A DNA stretch of 64,000 bases, from contig NZ_JAJPUI010000006.1 in NCBI RefSeq assembly GCF_021390935.1, positions 372,001 to 436,000 of the forward strand, written 5' to 3'. This DNA is from Streptomyces sp. CC228A. Its GTDB lineage: Bacteria > Actinomycetota > Actinomycetes > Streptomycetales > Streptomycetaceae. The translations under genes and the position numbers were made by a program. Positions 7,952 to 16,223 of the stretch are shown one piece after another. Under the pieces are notes generated by a model. The model saw only the letters and a program-made list of their open reading frames with translations. It had not been told where the DNA came from and did no database searches. The first letter of the stretch is position 1. Every line of letters begins with the position of its first letter.

Positions 7952-8266
7952 ATGGCTCACGTGTTCCAGCGTCATCCCTCCTCGTCCCTGTTCGCCACGG
8001 ACGGCAAGCCGCATCCGCTCCAGGACACGCTCATGGGCGTCACCCTGGTGCTGGGCGTGCTGGCCGTCGTCACCGCCCAGTTCCACAGCCTCCACCTCAT
8101 CGCGTCCTGGGCCGGGCTCGTCGGCATCCTCACCGGCGCCTACGGCCAGTTCATCTCGGAGACGACGCGCGAACGCACCTTCCTGGTCGTGGGCTTGGGC
8201 GCCTCGGCGGTCGGGTTCTTCCTCGGGATGGCCCGCGGCGGGCTCTTCGGCGGCGTGTTCGGCTGA
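7952..8266 (+). CDS. Small integral membrane protein
   Basis: A 104-aa protein with three or four hydrophobic segments (MGVTLVLGVLAVVTAQFHSL, LIASWAGLVGILTGAYGQF, FLVVGLGASAVGFFLGMARG) and a glycine-rich end GGLFGGVFG. A clear CCAGGAGGTG precedes the ATG. A gene of this size sits at this place, between rpsF and femX, in Streptomyces genomes, but I know of no function. Its position just before FemX makes a role at the cell envelope possible; that is inference. Confidence 0.85.
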   Translation: MAHVFQRHPSSSLFATDGKPHPLQDTLMGVTLVLGVLAVVTAQFHSLHLIASWAGLVGILTGAYGQFISETTRERTFLVVGLGASAVGFFLGMARGGLFGGVFG

Positions 8267-8375
8267 ACCCTCCGGGCGTACGCCCCTCCGGGGCGCTCCT
8301 CGCTGCCAGTAGGCTTCGGCGCGAGAGCCGGAACCCCTGACCAATGGGGGACTTACCAGCCGAGGAGCGCCCCAC

Positions 8376-9494
8376 ATGAGCCTGACCCTGCGGACCATCA
8401 GCCGAGAGCAGCATCTGGCCTACATCCAGAGTCTGCCCGCGGCGAGTCACTGCCAGGTCCCGGCGTGGGCGGACGTGAAGACGGAGTGGCGTTCGGAGAG
8501 CCTGGGCTGGTTCGACAGGAACAACGAGCTGGTGGGCGTCGGCCTCGTGCTCTACCGGCAGCTCCCCAAGATCAAGCGGTACCTGGCCTACCTCCCCGAG
8601 GGCCCGGTCATCAACTGGTACGCGCCGAACCTCGACGACTGGCTGCGGCCCATGCTGCAGCACCTGAAGAACCAGGGCGCCTTCTCCGTGAAGATGGGCC
8701 CGCCGGTCGTCATCCGGCGCTGGAACGCGCCCGCGATCAAGGCCGGCATCCAGGACCCCGACGTCAAGAGGCTGCGGGACGTCGAGGCGTCGTTCATCGA
8801 GCCGCGTGCCTTCGAAGTGGCCGACCGGCTGCGCAAGATGGGCTGGCAGCAGGGCGAGGACGGCGGCGCCGGCTTCGGGGACGTGCAGCCCCGCTACGTG
8901 TACCAGGTGCCGCTGGCGAACCGCTCGCTGGACGACGTCTTCAAGGGCTTCAACCAGCTGTGGCGGCGCAACATCAAGAAGGCCGAGAAGGCGGGGGTGG
9001 AGGTCGTCCAGGGCGGCTTCGACGACCTCGGCGAGTGGCAGCGCCTCTACGAGATCACGGCGGTGCGCGACAAGTTCCGGCCGCGCCCGCTGTCGTACTT
9101 CCAGCGCATGTGGACCGTCCTCAACCACGAGGACCCCAACCGCATGCGCCTGTACTTCGCCCGCCACAACGGCGTGAACCTGGCGGCGGCCACCATGCTC
9201 GTCGTGGGCGGCCACGTCTGGTACTCGTACGGCGCCTCCGACAACATCGGCCGCGAGGTCCGCCCCTCGAACGCCATGCAGTGGCGGATGCTGCGCGACG
9301 CCTACGCCATGGGCGCGACGGTGTACGACCTGCGCGGCATCTCCGACTCGCTGGACGAGACGGACCACCTCTTCGGCCTGATCCAGTTCAAGGTCGGTAC
9401 GGGCGGCGAGGCGGCCGAGTACCTCGGCGAGTGGGACTTCCCGCTGAACAAGCTGCTGCACAAGGCCCTCGACATCTACATGTCCCGCCGCTGA
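8376..9494 (+). CDS. femX: FemX-type lipid II:glycine glycyltransferase
   Basis: A 372-aa FemAB-family aminoacyltransferase that adds the first bridge residue (glycine in Streptomyces) from aminoacyl-tRNA to lipid II. The two GNAT-like lobes are visible: an N-terminal part with LPAASHCQVPAWADVK and GLVLYRQLPKIKRYLAYLPEG, and a C-terminal part with WRRNIKKAEKAGVEV, a coiled-coil hairpin, and the closing GLIQFKVGTGGEAAEYLGEWDF. Length suits the family. The start is MSLTLRTISREQH. The next gene, 84 bp on, is an alanine-racemase-like protein, a pairing that also suggests peptidoglycan bridge work. Confidence 0.9.
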   Translation: MSLTLRTISREQHLAYIQSLPAASHCQVPAWADVKTEWRSESLGWFDRNNELVGVGLVLYRQLPKIKRYLAYLPEGPVINWYAPNLDDWLRPMLQHLKNQGAFSVKMGPPVVIRRWNAPAIKAGIQDPDVKRLRDVEASFIEPRAFEVADRLRKMGWQQGEDGGAGFGDVQPRYVYQVPLANRSLDDVFKGFNQLWRRNIKKAEKAGVEVVQGGFDDLGEWQRLYEITAVRDKFRPRPLSYFQRMWTVLNHEDPNRMRLYFARHNGVNLAAATMLVVGGHVWYSYGASDNIGREVRPSNAMQWRMLRDAYAMGATVYDLRGISDSLDETDHLFGLIQFKVGTGGEAAEYLGEWDFPLNKLLHKALDIYMSRR

Positions 9495-9578
9495 CGCGTC
9501 GTGCCCGCCGACGTTCCGTAGGCTCGTACGCGTCTCGTACACCGACACTCACCGCCGAAGAAAGGGTCCGGACCGGTC

Positions 9579-10610
9579 ATGGCGCTCTCCCTCTACGTCG
9601 ACACCGCTCGCTGGCGGGCGCACCAGAAGTCCGTGATCGACCAGTTCCCGGGGCTCGTGCCCGTGTGCAAGGGCAACGGGTACGGGTTCGGCCACGAGCG
9701 GCTCGCCGAGGAGGTGAACCGCTTCGGCGCCGACATGCTCGCCGTGGGCACCACCTACGAGGCGGCGCGGATGAAGGACTGGTTCGGCGGCGACCTCCTC
9801 GTCCTGACCCCGTTCCGCCGCGGCGAGGAGCCGGTGCCGCTGCCGGACCGCGTCATCCGCTCCGTGTCGTCCGTGGACGGGGTGCACGCCCTGGTCGGCG
9901 CACGGGTCGTCATCGAGGTCATGAGCTCCATGAAGCGGCACGGCGTCTCGGAGGCGGACCTGGGGCGGCTGCAGTCGGCCATCGAGGACGTCCGTCTGGA
10001 GGGCTTCGCGATCCACCTGCCGCTCGACCGCACCGACGGCTCGGACGCCGTCGAGGAGGTCATGGGCTGGATGGAGCGGTTGCGGGCCGCCCGGCTGCCG
10101 CTGCACACCATGTTCGTGAGCCACCTGAGCGCCGACGAGCTGGCGCGGCTCCAGCAGCAGTTCCCGCAGACCCGGTTCCGTGCCCGCATCGGCACCCGGC
10201 TGTGGCTGGGCGACCACGAGGCGACCCAGTACCGGGGCGCCGTCCTGGACGTCACCCGGGTGGCCAGGGGGGACCGCTTCGGCTACCGGCAGCAGCGGGC
10301 CGCGTCCGACGGCTGGCTGGTCGTGGTGGCGGGCGGCACCTCGCACGGCGTGGGCCTGGAGGCGCCGAAGGCCATGCACGGCGTGATGCCCCGGGCGAAG
10401 GGCGTGGCCCGCGCCGGGCTGGCGACGGTCAACCGGAACCTTTCGCCCTTCGTGTGGTCGGGCAAGCAGCGCTGGTTCGCCGAGCCGCCGCACATGCAGG
10501 TCTCCCTCCTGTTCGTCCCGGCGGACGCGCAGGAGCCGAAGGTCGGCGACGAGCTGGTGGCGCACCTGCGCCACACGACGACGCAGTACGACCGGCTCGT
10601 CGACCGCTAG
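9579..10610 (+). CDS. Alanine-racemase-like PLP protein, divergent
   Basis: A 343-aa protein with the fold-type III barrel of alanine racemases. The N-terminal PLP lysine is in VCKGNGYGFGHE (Lys31), equivalent to VKADAYGHG in Alr. Later segments (FAIHLPLDRTDGSDAVEEV, FRARIGTRLWLGD, GDRFGYRQQ) follow the family layout. The region where Alr has its second catalytic base (GYADG) reads VAGGTSHGVGL here, so the normal tyrosine is not apparent. It may not be a racemase, or may act on another substrate. It is probably cotranscribed with femX. GTCCGG lies before the ATG; the start choice is fairly secure. Confidence 0.8.
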   Translation: MALSLYVDTARWRAHQKSVIDQFPGLVPVCKGNGYGFGHERLAEEVNRFGADMLAVGTTYEAARMKDWFGGDLLVLTPFRRGEEPVPLPDRVIRSVSSVDGVHALVGARVVIEVMSSMKRHGVSEADLGRLQSAIEDVRLEGFAIHLPLDRTDGSDAVEEVMGWMERLRAARLPLHTMFVSHLSADELARLQQQFPQTRFRARIGTRLWLGDHEATQYRGAVLDVTRVARGDRFGYRQQRAASDGWLVVVAGGTSHGVGLEAPKAMHGVMPRAKGVARAGLATVNRNLSPFVWSGKQRWFAEPPHMQVSLLFVPADAQEPKVGDELVAHLRHTTTQYDRLVDR

Positions 10611-10663
10611 CAGCCCTGCGGGGCGGCAGCCGCGGTGCGGCGGCCCCGCAGGAGTGCCCGCCG

Positions 10664-12175
10664 CTACACCGGCGGCTGACCGCCCACGCGCCGCCCACCG
10701 GGCCCGGGCCCACCGGAGCCGCCGCGGCCGTCGCCCGCGAGGGCCTGCTGCCCGTCCCCGGCCGGCGCGCGCCGCACCACGAAGACGTCCTTCGCCCCGT
10801 CCAGGACGCCCCCGGACGGGTCGTCCGAGCCGTCCCGCCGTACCGGGTCCCGGTCCGGCCGCAGGATGTCGCGTACGACCACGGCGCACAGGAACAGCGT
10901 CCCCGCGAGGTGCAGGGCGATCGCCAGGTGGTAGCCCTCGGGGGGCAGGCCCTGCTTGTGGTCGGTGGTGACGTACACCAGGTACATCCAGATGCCGAGG
11001 AAGTAGCAGACCTCGCAGGCCTGCCAGATCAGGAAGTCCCGCCAGCGGGGCCGGGCGAGCGCGGCCAGCGGGATGAGCCACAGCACGTACTGCGGCGAGT
11101 ACACCTTGTTGGTCAGGATGAACGCGGCCACCACGAGGAACGCCAGCTGTGCGAAGCGCGGCCTCCGCGGTGCGGCCAGGGCGAGCGCGGCGACGCCCGC
11201 GCAGGCCAGGACCATGAGGACGGTCGCGTACAGGTTGACCGCCTCGACGTCGATGTCCATGCCGAAGCGCTGCGTGAGGACCAGCCACACCGAACCGAAG
11301 TCGATGGTGCGCTCCTGGCTGAAGACGTAGAACCGCTTCCAGCCCTCCGGGGCGAGCAGCATCACGGGCAGGTTCACGGCGAGCCACGCCCCGGCCGTGC
11401 CCAGCACGGCGAGCGTGAGCTCCCGCCACTTCCCGGCGCGCCAGCACAGCACCAGGACCGGTCCCAGCAGCAGGAACGGATACAGCTTCGCGGCCGTCGC
11501 GAGGCCGAGGAGCACGCCGAAGGCCAGCGCCCGGCCCCGGCTCCACATGAGCATCGCGGCGGCCGTCAGCGCGAGCGCCAGCAGGTCCCAGTTGATGGTC
11601 GCGGTCAGCGCGAACGCCGGGGCCAGGGCGACGAGCAGGGCGTCCCAGGGGCGGCGGCGGTGCGTGCGGGCCACGCACACCGCGATCACGGCGGTGCAGA
11701 CGAGCAGCATGCCGGCGTTGGCCGTCCAGTACATCTGCTCGCGGTACTGCAGATCGCCGCCGCCCGGTGTGAGCCAGGCCGCGACCTGCATGAAGAGCCC
11801 CGTGAGCACCGGGTACTCCAGGTACTGCATGTCGCCCGGGAACCGGTCGAAGTACGGGATCAGCCCGTCCGCGAAGCCGCGGCCCACGAAGAGGTGCGGG
11901 ATGTCCGAGTAGCAGGCGTGGGTGTACTGCGAGGCGGCTCCGCGGAACCAGGCCCAGTTGTAGCAGGGCAGCTTCTGCACCATGCCGAGGGCGAACATCC
12001 CGATGGCGGTCAGGGCCACGACGTGCACAGGGGAGAGGCGGCTGCGGCCGAGGCGCGCCCAGCGGCCGACGGGGCCGCCGATCAGCTCGCTGCCGGCGGC
12101 CGCGACCTCGTCCTGGTGGGTGGGTGCCACGACGGACCGGTCCGGTGGCGCAGTCGTGTGCTGTGGGCTCGGCAT
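10664..12175 (-). CDS. GT87-type polyprenyl-phosphate mannosyltransferase-like membrane protein
   Basis: A 503-aa integral membrane protein with about ten hydrophobic segments. An N-terminal hydrophilic stretch of about 50 residues precedes the first helix (HVVALTAIGMFALGMVQ). Motifs such as LIPYFDRFPGDMQYLEYPVL, ATINWDLLALALTA and KVYSPQYVLWLIPLAALARP are characteristic of the DUF2029/GT87 family of GT-C glycosyltransferases, which take mannose from polyprenyl-phosphate-mannose on the outer face of the membrane. The acceptor is unknown. It is convergent with the racemase-like gene and lies downstream of the PBP gene on the same strand. Confidence 0.82.
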   Translation of the reverse strand: MPSPQHTTAPPDRSVVAPTHQDEVAAAGSELIGGPVGRWARLGRSRLSPVHVVALTAIGMFALGMVQKLPCYNWAWFRGAASQYTHACYSDIPHLFVGRGFADGLIPYFDRFPGDMQYLEYPVLTGLFMQVAAWLTPGGGDLQYREQMYWTANAGMLLVCTAVIAVCVARTHRRRPWDALLVALAPAFALTATINWDLLALALTAAAMLMWSRGRALAFGVLLGLATAAKLYPFLLLGPVLVLCWRAGKWRELTLAVLGTAGAWLAVNLPVMLLAPEGWKRFYVFSQERTIDFGSVWLVLTQRFGMDIDVEAVNLYATVLMVLACAGVAALALAAPRRPRFAQLAFLVVAAFILTNKVYSPQYVLWLIPLAALARPRWRDFLIWQACEVCYFLGIWMYLVYVTTDHKQGLPPEGYHLAIALHLAGTLFLCAVVVRDILRPDRDPVRRDGSDDPSGGVLDGAKDVFVVRRAPAGDGQQALAGDGRGGSGGPGPGGRRVGGQPPV

Positions 12176-12307
12176 GGGGGCTATCCTGCCGCACCCCGCC
12201 GCGAACGCGCCGAGGGCCGCCGCACCGGGGCACGCGGTGTGCGCGTACCGGGTGCGGCGGCCCTCTTCGCCAGGTGCGACCGGCGGCCGCTCGGGGCGGG
12301 GCGGCGG

Positions 12308-15094
12308 CTAGCCGAACCAGCCGCCGTTGCCGCCGTTGCCGTTGCCGTTGCCGCCGCCTCCGTCGTCGGTGGTGGTCGTCCCGCCGTCGGTGCCGGTGGT
12401 CCCGCCGTCGGTGGTCGTCCCGCCGTCCGTGGCGGTGGTCCCGCCGGTGTCGGTGGTGCCGTCGGTGGTCGTCCCGCCGTCGGTGGTGCCGGTCGTGGTG
12501 CCGCCGCCGTCCTGGCCGCCGCCTCCGTCAGCGCCCCCGTCCGTCTCGCAGTCCCAGTCGAACACGCCGCAGTCCTTGTCGGGCTTGGGCTCCTTGCTCG
12601 GCTCGGGGTCGCTGGAGGGGCTCGGGGACTCGGTGCTCGGCTCCGGCGACGGGCTCGCCTCCGGGGTGTCGCTCGGCGTCGGCTCGGGGCTCTTCGCGCC
12701 GCCGCCGTACACGGGCTCGGTGTCCAGCTTCTCCGGTGCCGGGAACTTCAGCGGGGTCTCGCCCTCCAGCACCTTCGACATGTACGACTTCCACACCTGG
12801 GACGGGAAGCCCGAGCCGTGCACCTTCGGCACACCGCCCGTGTGGAACATCTCCTCGAACTTGCGGTTCTTGTTGGACGCGTCGTCGTCCAGCCGGTACA
12901 TGTCGATCGCCGTCGCGTACTTCGGGGTGTAGCCCACGAACCAGGCCGACTTGTTGCCGTCGGTGGTACCGGTCTTGCCGGCGATCTGGTGGCCCGGGAC
13001 AGCGGCCTTCGTGCCGGTGCCCTTCTTGACGACGTCCACGAGCACGTCGGTGACGTTGCTGGTGATGGCCTTGGTGAAGGCCTGCTTCACCTTGTCCTCG
13101 TGCTTGTAGATCTCCTTGCCGTTCTTGAGCACCTTGGTGACCGAGTACGGGTCCCGCTGCTCGCCGTTCGCGGCGAAGGTGCCGTACGCGCTGGCCATGC
13201 GGATGGCGCTGGGCTCGGAGGTACCGATCGAGAACGACGGGACGTTGCCCTTGGCGAGGCTGGTTTCCAGAAGGCCCGCGTCGATGGCTGCCTGCCGGAC
13301 CTGCGGGATGCCCACGTCCATGCCGAGCTGCACGAACGGCGAGTTGGCGGAGTGGACCATCGCCTCACGGAGGTCGATGTCACCGTAGTCGGCGTCGCCG
13401 TCGTTGACCTGGCGCCACTCCTTGCCGTCCTCGTCGTGCCAGACCGTGCGGTCGTAGTTCCGGATCGTGAGCTTGTTGTCGCCGTTGTAGACCGCCTTGT
13501 CCGGGTCGACCAGGGTGCGGGTGTCCGGTCCCTGGTCGGGTCCCTTGGCGGGGTCGCGGACGCCGTCTCGCATGGCGGCGGCCAGCACGAACGGCTTGAA
13601 CGTCGAACCGACCTGGGCTCCGGTCGTGTCGGCGTTGTTGGTGAAGTGCTTGGTGGCGTCCGTACCTCCGTAGATGGCGAGGATGGCGCCGGTCTCCACG
13701 TCGACGGTGGCGCCGCCGAACTGCACGTGGGTGTCGTACTTGGGCCGCTTCACCGGGTCGATGTGCTTGTCGTACACCGCCTTGACGGAGTCCTCCATCG
13801 CCTTGACCTTCTTCTTGTCGAAGGTCGTGTGGATCTCGTAGCCGCCCTGGGAGAGGTCGTCCGCCGTGATGCCCTGGTCGTTGTTGTTGACGAAGTACGC
13901 CTTGGCCAGGTCCACCAGGTAACCGACCTGGCCGCTCAGCTGGGCCTGCTTCTTCGGGGGGTCCGGCATCGGGAAGTCGGTGATCTCGGCGCGCTTCGCC
14001 GGGTCGAGGTGGCCGTCCTCGACCATCTCGTCGAGGATCCACTTCCACCGCTCCGTGACCCGTTTCAGGTTGGCCTCCGGGGTGGCGGACGGGTTGAGCT
14101 CGGTGGCGCCGTGCGGGTCGAAGAGCGTGGAGCCCTTGAGCAGCGAGGTCAGGAACGCGCACTCGCTGGTCTGGAGGTCCTTGGCGTCCTTGCCGTAGTA
14201 GGTGCGCGCCGCGGCCTGGATCCCGTACGCACCGCGTCCGTAGTACGCGGTGTTCAGGTAGCCGGCCATGATCTCGTCCTTGGTGAGCTGGTTGTTCACC
14301 TTGATCGAGATGAACAGCTCCTTGAACTTCCGGTCCAGCGTCTGCGCCTGGTCGTTCAGGCGGTTGTTCTTCACGTACTGCTGGGTGACCGTCGAGCCGC
14401 CCTGCGTCTGCTGGCCCCGCGCCATGTTGAAGAAGGCGCGGGCGATACCCATGGGGTCGATGCCGGAGTTCTTCTCGAAGGTCTTGTCCTCGGCCGAGAT
14501 GACCGCGTAGCGCATGTCGCGCGGGATGCTGCCCATCCCGACGATCTGGCGGTTCACCTCACCACCGGTGGCGGCCATCTGGGTGCCGTCCGACCAGTAG
14601 TAGACGTTGTTCTGCGCGGTCGCCGCCTCGTCCGGGTTCGGCACGACCACCATGGAGTACGCCACGGTCGCGGCGCCCATGAGGGAGCCCGTGAGGGCCA
14701 GGAGCAGTCCGGTCACGAGCTTCCAGGACGGCACCCAGCGGCGCCAGCCGTACTTGTCGTGGCGCGGGTAGTCGATCAGCCGCTTCCTGCCGGGGGGCCT
14801 GCCGCCGCGGCCGCCCCCGTCGTGACCGCCTGCCGCTCCCCGGCGTCCGCCGCCGTGCCCTCCGGAGCCGCCGGCGCCGTCCGCGGCGCGCCGCCGACCG
14901 CCTCGCTGGGCGGCCCGGCGGGCCTCGGCGCGGCCGCCGTAGGCGCGCGGCTCGCCGTAGGGCTCGGAAGGGGACCCTGTACTGACATCCTGCGCCCGGG
15001 CCGACCGGCGGCCGGGGGGCTGCTGGGCAGCGCGCCGGGCCGCGGCACGGCCGCCACCCTGCGGCTGCGGCGGTTTACGACGGTGCTCGCTCAT
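12308..15094 (-). CDS. Bifunctional class A penicillin-binding protein
   Basis: A 928-aa high-molecular-mass PBP. A basic, Gly/Arg/Gln-rich cytoplasmic part (1-120) leads to one membrane helix (about 124-149). The GT51 transglycosylase domain has the catalytic Glu in EDKTF (about 202) and GGSTVTQQYVKN. The transpeptidase domain has SxxK as STFK (about 497), SxN as SAN (about 582) and KTG as KTGTT (about 707). The last 150 residues are a Pro/Ser/Glu then Gly/Thr-rich tail (repeated GGTTT units), a likely extracellular spacer. I chose the ATG at 15094 for the GAGGAG 12 bp upstream and the MSEHRRKPPQPQ start; the longer open frame lacks both. Confidence 0.95.
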   Translation of the reverse strand: MSEHRRKPPQPQGGGRAAARRAAQQPPGRRSARAQDVSTGSPSEPYGEPRAYGGRAEARRAAQRGGRRRAADGAGGSGGHGGGRRGAAGGHDGGGRGGRPPGRKRLIDYPRHDKYGWRRWVPSWKLVTGLLLALTGSLMGAATVAYSMVVVPNPDEAATAQNNVYYWSDGTQMAATGGEVNRQIVGMGSIPRDMRYAVISAEDKTFEKNSGIDPMGIARAFFNMARGQQTQGGSTVTQQYVKNNRLNDQAQTLDRKFKELFISIKVNNQLTKDEIMAGYLNTAYYGRGAYGIQAAARTYYGKDAKDLQTSECAFLTSLLKGSTLFDPHGATELNPSATPEANLKRVTERWKWILDEMVEDGHLDPAKRAEITDFPMPDPPKKQAQLSGQVGYLVDLAKAYFVNNNDQGITADDLSQGGYEIHTTFDKKKVKAMEDSVKAVYDKHIDPVKRPKYDTHVQFGGATVDVETGAILAIYGGTDATKHFTNNADTTGAQVGSTFKPFVLAAAMRDGVRDPAKGPDQGPDTRTLVDPDKAVYNGDNKLTIRNYDRTVWHDEDGKEWRQVNDGDADYGDIDLREAMVHSANSPFVQLGMDVGIPQVRQAAIDAGLLETSLAKGNVPSFSIGTSEPSAIRMASAYGTFAANGEQRDPYSVTKVLKNGKEIYKHEDKVKQAFTKAITSNVTDVLVDVVKKGTGTKAAVPGHQIAGKTGTTDGNKSAWFVGYTPKYATAIDMYRLDDDASNKNRKFEEMFHTGGVPKVHGSGFPSQVWKSYMSKVLEGETPLKFPAPEKLDTEPVYGGGAKSPEPTPSDTPEASPSPEPSTESPSPSSDPEPSKEPKPDKDCGVFDWDCETDGGADGGGGQDGGGTTTGTTDGGTTTDGTTDTGGTTATDGGTTTDGGTTGTDGGTTTTDDGGGGNGNGNGGNGGWFG

Positions 15095-15452
15095 CGAACG
15101 ACTACTCCTCGGGCAGGCGCGTACGCCTGGAAGCGGCAGCTGAGTTCCGGTCCCCCCGAAATGGCTCGGACACGCCCTTCGGGCCCGTCCGCCACTGCAC
15201 CCACGACGATGACGTCCCCCGTCGTCCCCTGGTTCCCGGTGGTGTGCATGCGGCAAAGACTACGCACGGCCAAAACACCCCTTGATTCCGACTTCACCCC
15301 AAACCAGGCAAGTCCTTTACTGCGAATTGAGGATGTGACGCCGTTCACGACCACCCCACTTGTCGGCACCCCAGTGCCGCTCTATCGTCATGATGTATCG
15401 GACCGATACATCAGAGCGGTATAACGAGGCGGTACGGAGGAGGAAGGGACTG
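15095..15452. promoter_or_regulatory. PBP/PadR divergent intergenic region
   Basis: This 358-bp region separates the minus-strand PBP gene from the plus-strand PadR gene. It becomes noticeably AT-richer between about 15260 and 15430 (for example CAAAACACCCCTTGATT). The PBP promoter presumably lies in the left part. The right part holds the PadR palindrome and a TATAAC (15420-15425) that could be the padR -10 element. No gene is supported here. Confidence 0.55.
15391..15413. promoter_or_regulatory. PadR operator palindrome
   Basis: A perfect inverted repeat with 11-bp arms, TGATGTATCGG and CCGATACATCA, around a central A. It contains the ATGT...ACAT half-sites known from PadR-family operators. 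It lies 40 bp upstream of the padR start and just before the likely -10 box TATAAC, so it probably mediates autorepression. Confidence 0.75.
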
Positions 15453-16175
15453 ATGAGCAGGCGCTCCGGCATCCTCGAGTTCGCCGTCCTGGGCCTGCTC
15501 CGGGAGGCACCGATGCACGGGTACGAGCTGCGCAAGCGGCTCAACACCTCGCTCGGCATCTTCCGTGCCTTCAGTTACGGGACCCTCTACCCGTGCCTCA
15601 AGACGCTGGTCGCCAACGGCTGGCTGGCGGAAGAGCCGGGAGACGAGCCGGAGGACGTCCTCACCACCTCCCTCTCCGGGCGCCGCGCCAAGATCGTCTA
15701 CCGGCTGACGGCCGAGGGGAAGGAGCGCTTCGAAGAGCTCCTCTCCCACTCCGGTCCCGACTCCTGGGAGGACGAGCACTTCGCGGCACGCTTCGCCTTC
15801 TTCGGGCAGACGGAGCGCGAGGTGCGCATGCGCGTGCTGGAAGGCCGCCGCAGCCGCCTCGAGGAACGGCTGGAGAAGATGCGCGCCTCACTCGCGCGGA
15901 CGCGCGAGCGGCTGGACGACTACACGCTCGAACTCCAACGCCACGGCATGGAGTCCGTGGAGCGTGAAGTGCGCTGGCTCAACGAGCTCATCGAGAGCGA
16001 GCGGGCCGGGCGGGATCAGCGACGATCCGGCCCGGGGCATGCCGGCCCGGAGCAGTCCGGCGCGGCGTACTCCGACGGGCCCGCGGGCCGGAACGGCACG
16101 TCCGGAGAGACGGGCGGCCTGCCCCGGCGCGGGGGCAGCACCCGGCCGGATCCGTCCGACGACACCACCAACTGA
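15453..16175 (+). CDS. PadR-family transcriptional regulator
   Basis: A 240-aa regulator. The winged-helix domain (1-95) starts RSGILEFAVLGLLREAPMHG and includes LYPCLKTLVANGWL and the wing AKIVYRLTAEGKERF. A C-terminal coiled-coil dimerisation domain follows (about 120-190, EERLEKMRASLARTRERLDD), then a disordered Gly/Ser/Arg-rich tail. The ATG at 15453 has GGAGGAAGG in front; a longer frame from 15360 would run through the operator palindrome. It lies 48 bp upstream of ino1 on the same strand, the conserved pairing in Streptomyces, so ino1 may be cotranscribed with or regulated by it. Confidence 0.93.
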   Translation: MSRRSGILEFAVLGLLREAPMHGYELRKRLNTSLGIFRAFSYGTLYPCLKTLVANGWLAEEPGDEPEDVLTTSLSGRRAKIVYRLTAEGKERFEELLSHSGPDSWEDEHFAARFAFFGQTEREVRMRVLEGRRSRLEERLEKMRASLARTRERLDDYTLELQRHGMESVEREVRWLNELIESERAGRDQRRSGPGHAGPEQSGAAYSDGPAGRNGTSGETGGLPRRGGSTRPDPSDDTTN

Positions 16176-16178
16176 ATC

Positions 16179-16193
16179 CCTGCGCCGCAGGGA
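16179..16193 (+). terminator. Short hairpin between padR and ino1
   Basis: CCCTGCG-C-CGCAGGG, a perfect 7-bp stem with a one-base centre, directly after the padR stop and 31 bp before the ino1 start. Without a T-run it could be a weak attenuator or an operator rather than a terminator. Confidence 0.4.
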
Positions 16194-16223
16194 CTTGTCG
16201 AGATCAAACAGGGAGCAACCGGA

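Noticed and set aside
8465..15424. An open plus-strand frame of over 2300 codons
   Set aside because: It runs out of frame with femX and the racemase-like gene and antisense to the GT87 and PBP genes. Its translation is Arg/Gly/Pro/Ala low-complexity, a GC-bias shadow.
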